17,508 nucleotides of DNA from Fragilaria crotonensis (Eukaryota > Bacillariophyta > Fragilariophyceae > Fragilariales > Fragilariaceae). Under the pieces are notes generated by a model. That model was given only the letters and a program-made list of their open reading frames with translations, was not told the origin of the DNA and did not search any database. The stretch lies in the NCBI GenBank assembly GCA_022925895.1, contig JAKSYS010000855.1:1-17508 (forward strand), written 5' to 3'. This document shows, in pieces, positions 16,980 to 17,508 of this stretch. The translations under genes and the position numbers were made by a program. How positions within the stretch are numbered: the stretch's first letter is position 1; every line of letters starts with the position of its first letter.

Positions 16980-17508
16980 CGAGAAAGGTTACACATTGCC
17001 TCTGATGGCGGATTACACGGCAATCTTGGCACATTTGGATGGGTATTGGCGACGTCTAAAAACATTTTATTCAAATGCGGGGGGTCCGGTTGATGGGCCT
17101 TTCGATACCGCCAGTTCCACGAGAAGCGAACTATGCGGATTCGCCTCCTCGTTACTTCTCATTGCAGCAGCTTCCAGAAACTGGGGTCTGAGACATAGCT
17201 GTTCTTTTCGATGGCTCACCGACAGTCGTTCCGCAATCTCGAAAGTTTATAAAACAAATCGACGTGGGTGCCTCGCCAGTCGACAAACATTTGATTCAGA
17301 TCTTCTCTCAATGATTCGGTCGCTTCTGATTGAAATTCGACGCATCGTGGTCTTTCGTTGGGTGCGAGGACATCAAGACTCCATCAAGTCATATGAACAT
17401 CTCTCCAGAGAAGCCAGACTTAACATTGATGCGGATTATCTTGCCACAAGATATCGTCTTCGAGGCAAGTTGAAGTCCACGAGTACCGTCGATCATCATC
17501 CGGCGCAG
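16980..17508 (+). other. RNase H domain of ORF2 (3' end beyond window)
   Basis: IASDGG has its Asp at 17004-17006. After a frame change near 17080, STRSELCG has Glu at 17128-17130, WLTDSRSA has Asp at 17221-17223, RGHQD has His at 17371-17373, and LNIDADYLA has Asp at 17428-17430. The four acidic metal ligands and the His are all present. The last frame (from 17083) is open to the window end. Confidence 0.8.

Larger units (their letters stand above)
9891..17508 (+). mobile_element. Non-LTR (LINE-like) retrotransposon with APE, RT and RNase H, 3' truncated by the window
   Basis: Two large coding regions lie on the plus strand: ORF1 (9891-12758) and ORF2 (from 12755, still open at the window end). 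ORF2 has AP-endonuclease, reverse transcriptase and RNase H signatures in that order, the layout of RNase H-bearing non-LTR lineages. No LTR or integrase is seen. The 5' boundary lies somewhere in 9571-9890. The 3' UTR, tail and target-site duplication are outside the window. Numerous frameshifts interrupt both ORFs. Confidence 0.85.
12755..17508 (+). pseudogene. LINE ORF2: AP endonuclease, reverse transcriptase, RNase H (frameshifted, 3' partial)
   Basis: This is the replication polyprotein: it nicks target DNA, primes reverse transcription there and removes RNA. After a Pro/Thr/His-rich leader come the endonuclease (12968 to about 13790) and a linker (about 13780-14700, including VDAYLKSVGEYYQKHR and KYWKLRLREANF). 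The RT domain runs from about 14710 to 16215, followed by a post-RT region (about 16195-16890, FGGLALYDLRTEIGIE) and RNase H (16990 to the end). It reads across at least eleven blocks, with frame changes near 13220, 13790, 14415, 14705, 15215, 15475, 15510, 16190, 16890 and 17080. The frame is still open at 17508. Catalytic residues are present throughout, and the stops I checked fall where another frame takes over the conserved reading. Confidence 0.85.

Noticed and set aside
1-17508. CRISPR array, tRNA, rRNA or bacterial operon
   Set aside because: No regularly spaced short repeats, no cloverleaf or rRNA-like conserved stretches, and no Shine-Dalgarno-led gene strings were noticed.

Overview
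The window looks like transposon-dense nuclear DNA from a eukaryote. The best guess is a diatom or related stramenopile. That rests on remembered family resemblance of the reverse transcriptases (for example a palm motif read as NDASACYDR and a tyrosine-recombinase block FFFAMRSCEY); no search was run. Nothing bacterial was seen: no Shine-Dalgarno-led operons, tRNAs, rRNAs or CRISPR arrays.

Region 1 (71-7050, minus strand) is a complete-length tyrosine-recombinase retrotransposon of the DIRS superfamily. Its ends are split direct repeats, as in PAT/Ngaro-type elements. In the element's own direction the order is A1 (7050-6843), gag-like ORF, RT plus RNase H, tyrosine recombinase, B1 (902-607), A2 (609-461), an 89-bp spacer with two palindromes, and B2 (371-71). 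Both outer ends and the internal B1/A2 junction share the trinucleotide CAC.

Region 2 (2-70 and 7048-9570, plus strand) is a RecQ-like DEAH helicase gene split by that element. Removing the element and keeping one CAC rejoins the two halves in one open phase. The helicase shows Walker A, DEAH, motif III, motif V-like and motif VI signatures. Upstream of them is a short GHS...H...Y block, and a Cys/His-rich tail follows. It may be a gene of another mobile element.

Region 3 (9571-9890) is short noncoding DNA, probably mostly the 5' leader of the next element.

Region 4 (9891-17508, plus strand, running off the window) is a non-LTR (LINE-like) retrotransposon. ORF1 is long, with a coiled coil and a Ser/Thr-rich tail. 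ORF2 encodes AP endonuclease, reverse transcriptase and RNase H, and the two ORFs meet in an ATGA stop/start overlap.

All three genetic units are broken by many small frameshifts, while catalytic motifs are intact and stops are almost all explained by the shifts. The terminal repeats of the DIRS element differ almost only by short indels. Either these are decayed copies, or the assembly has indel errors; the sequence alone cannot settle which.
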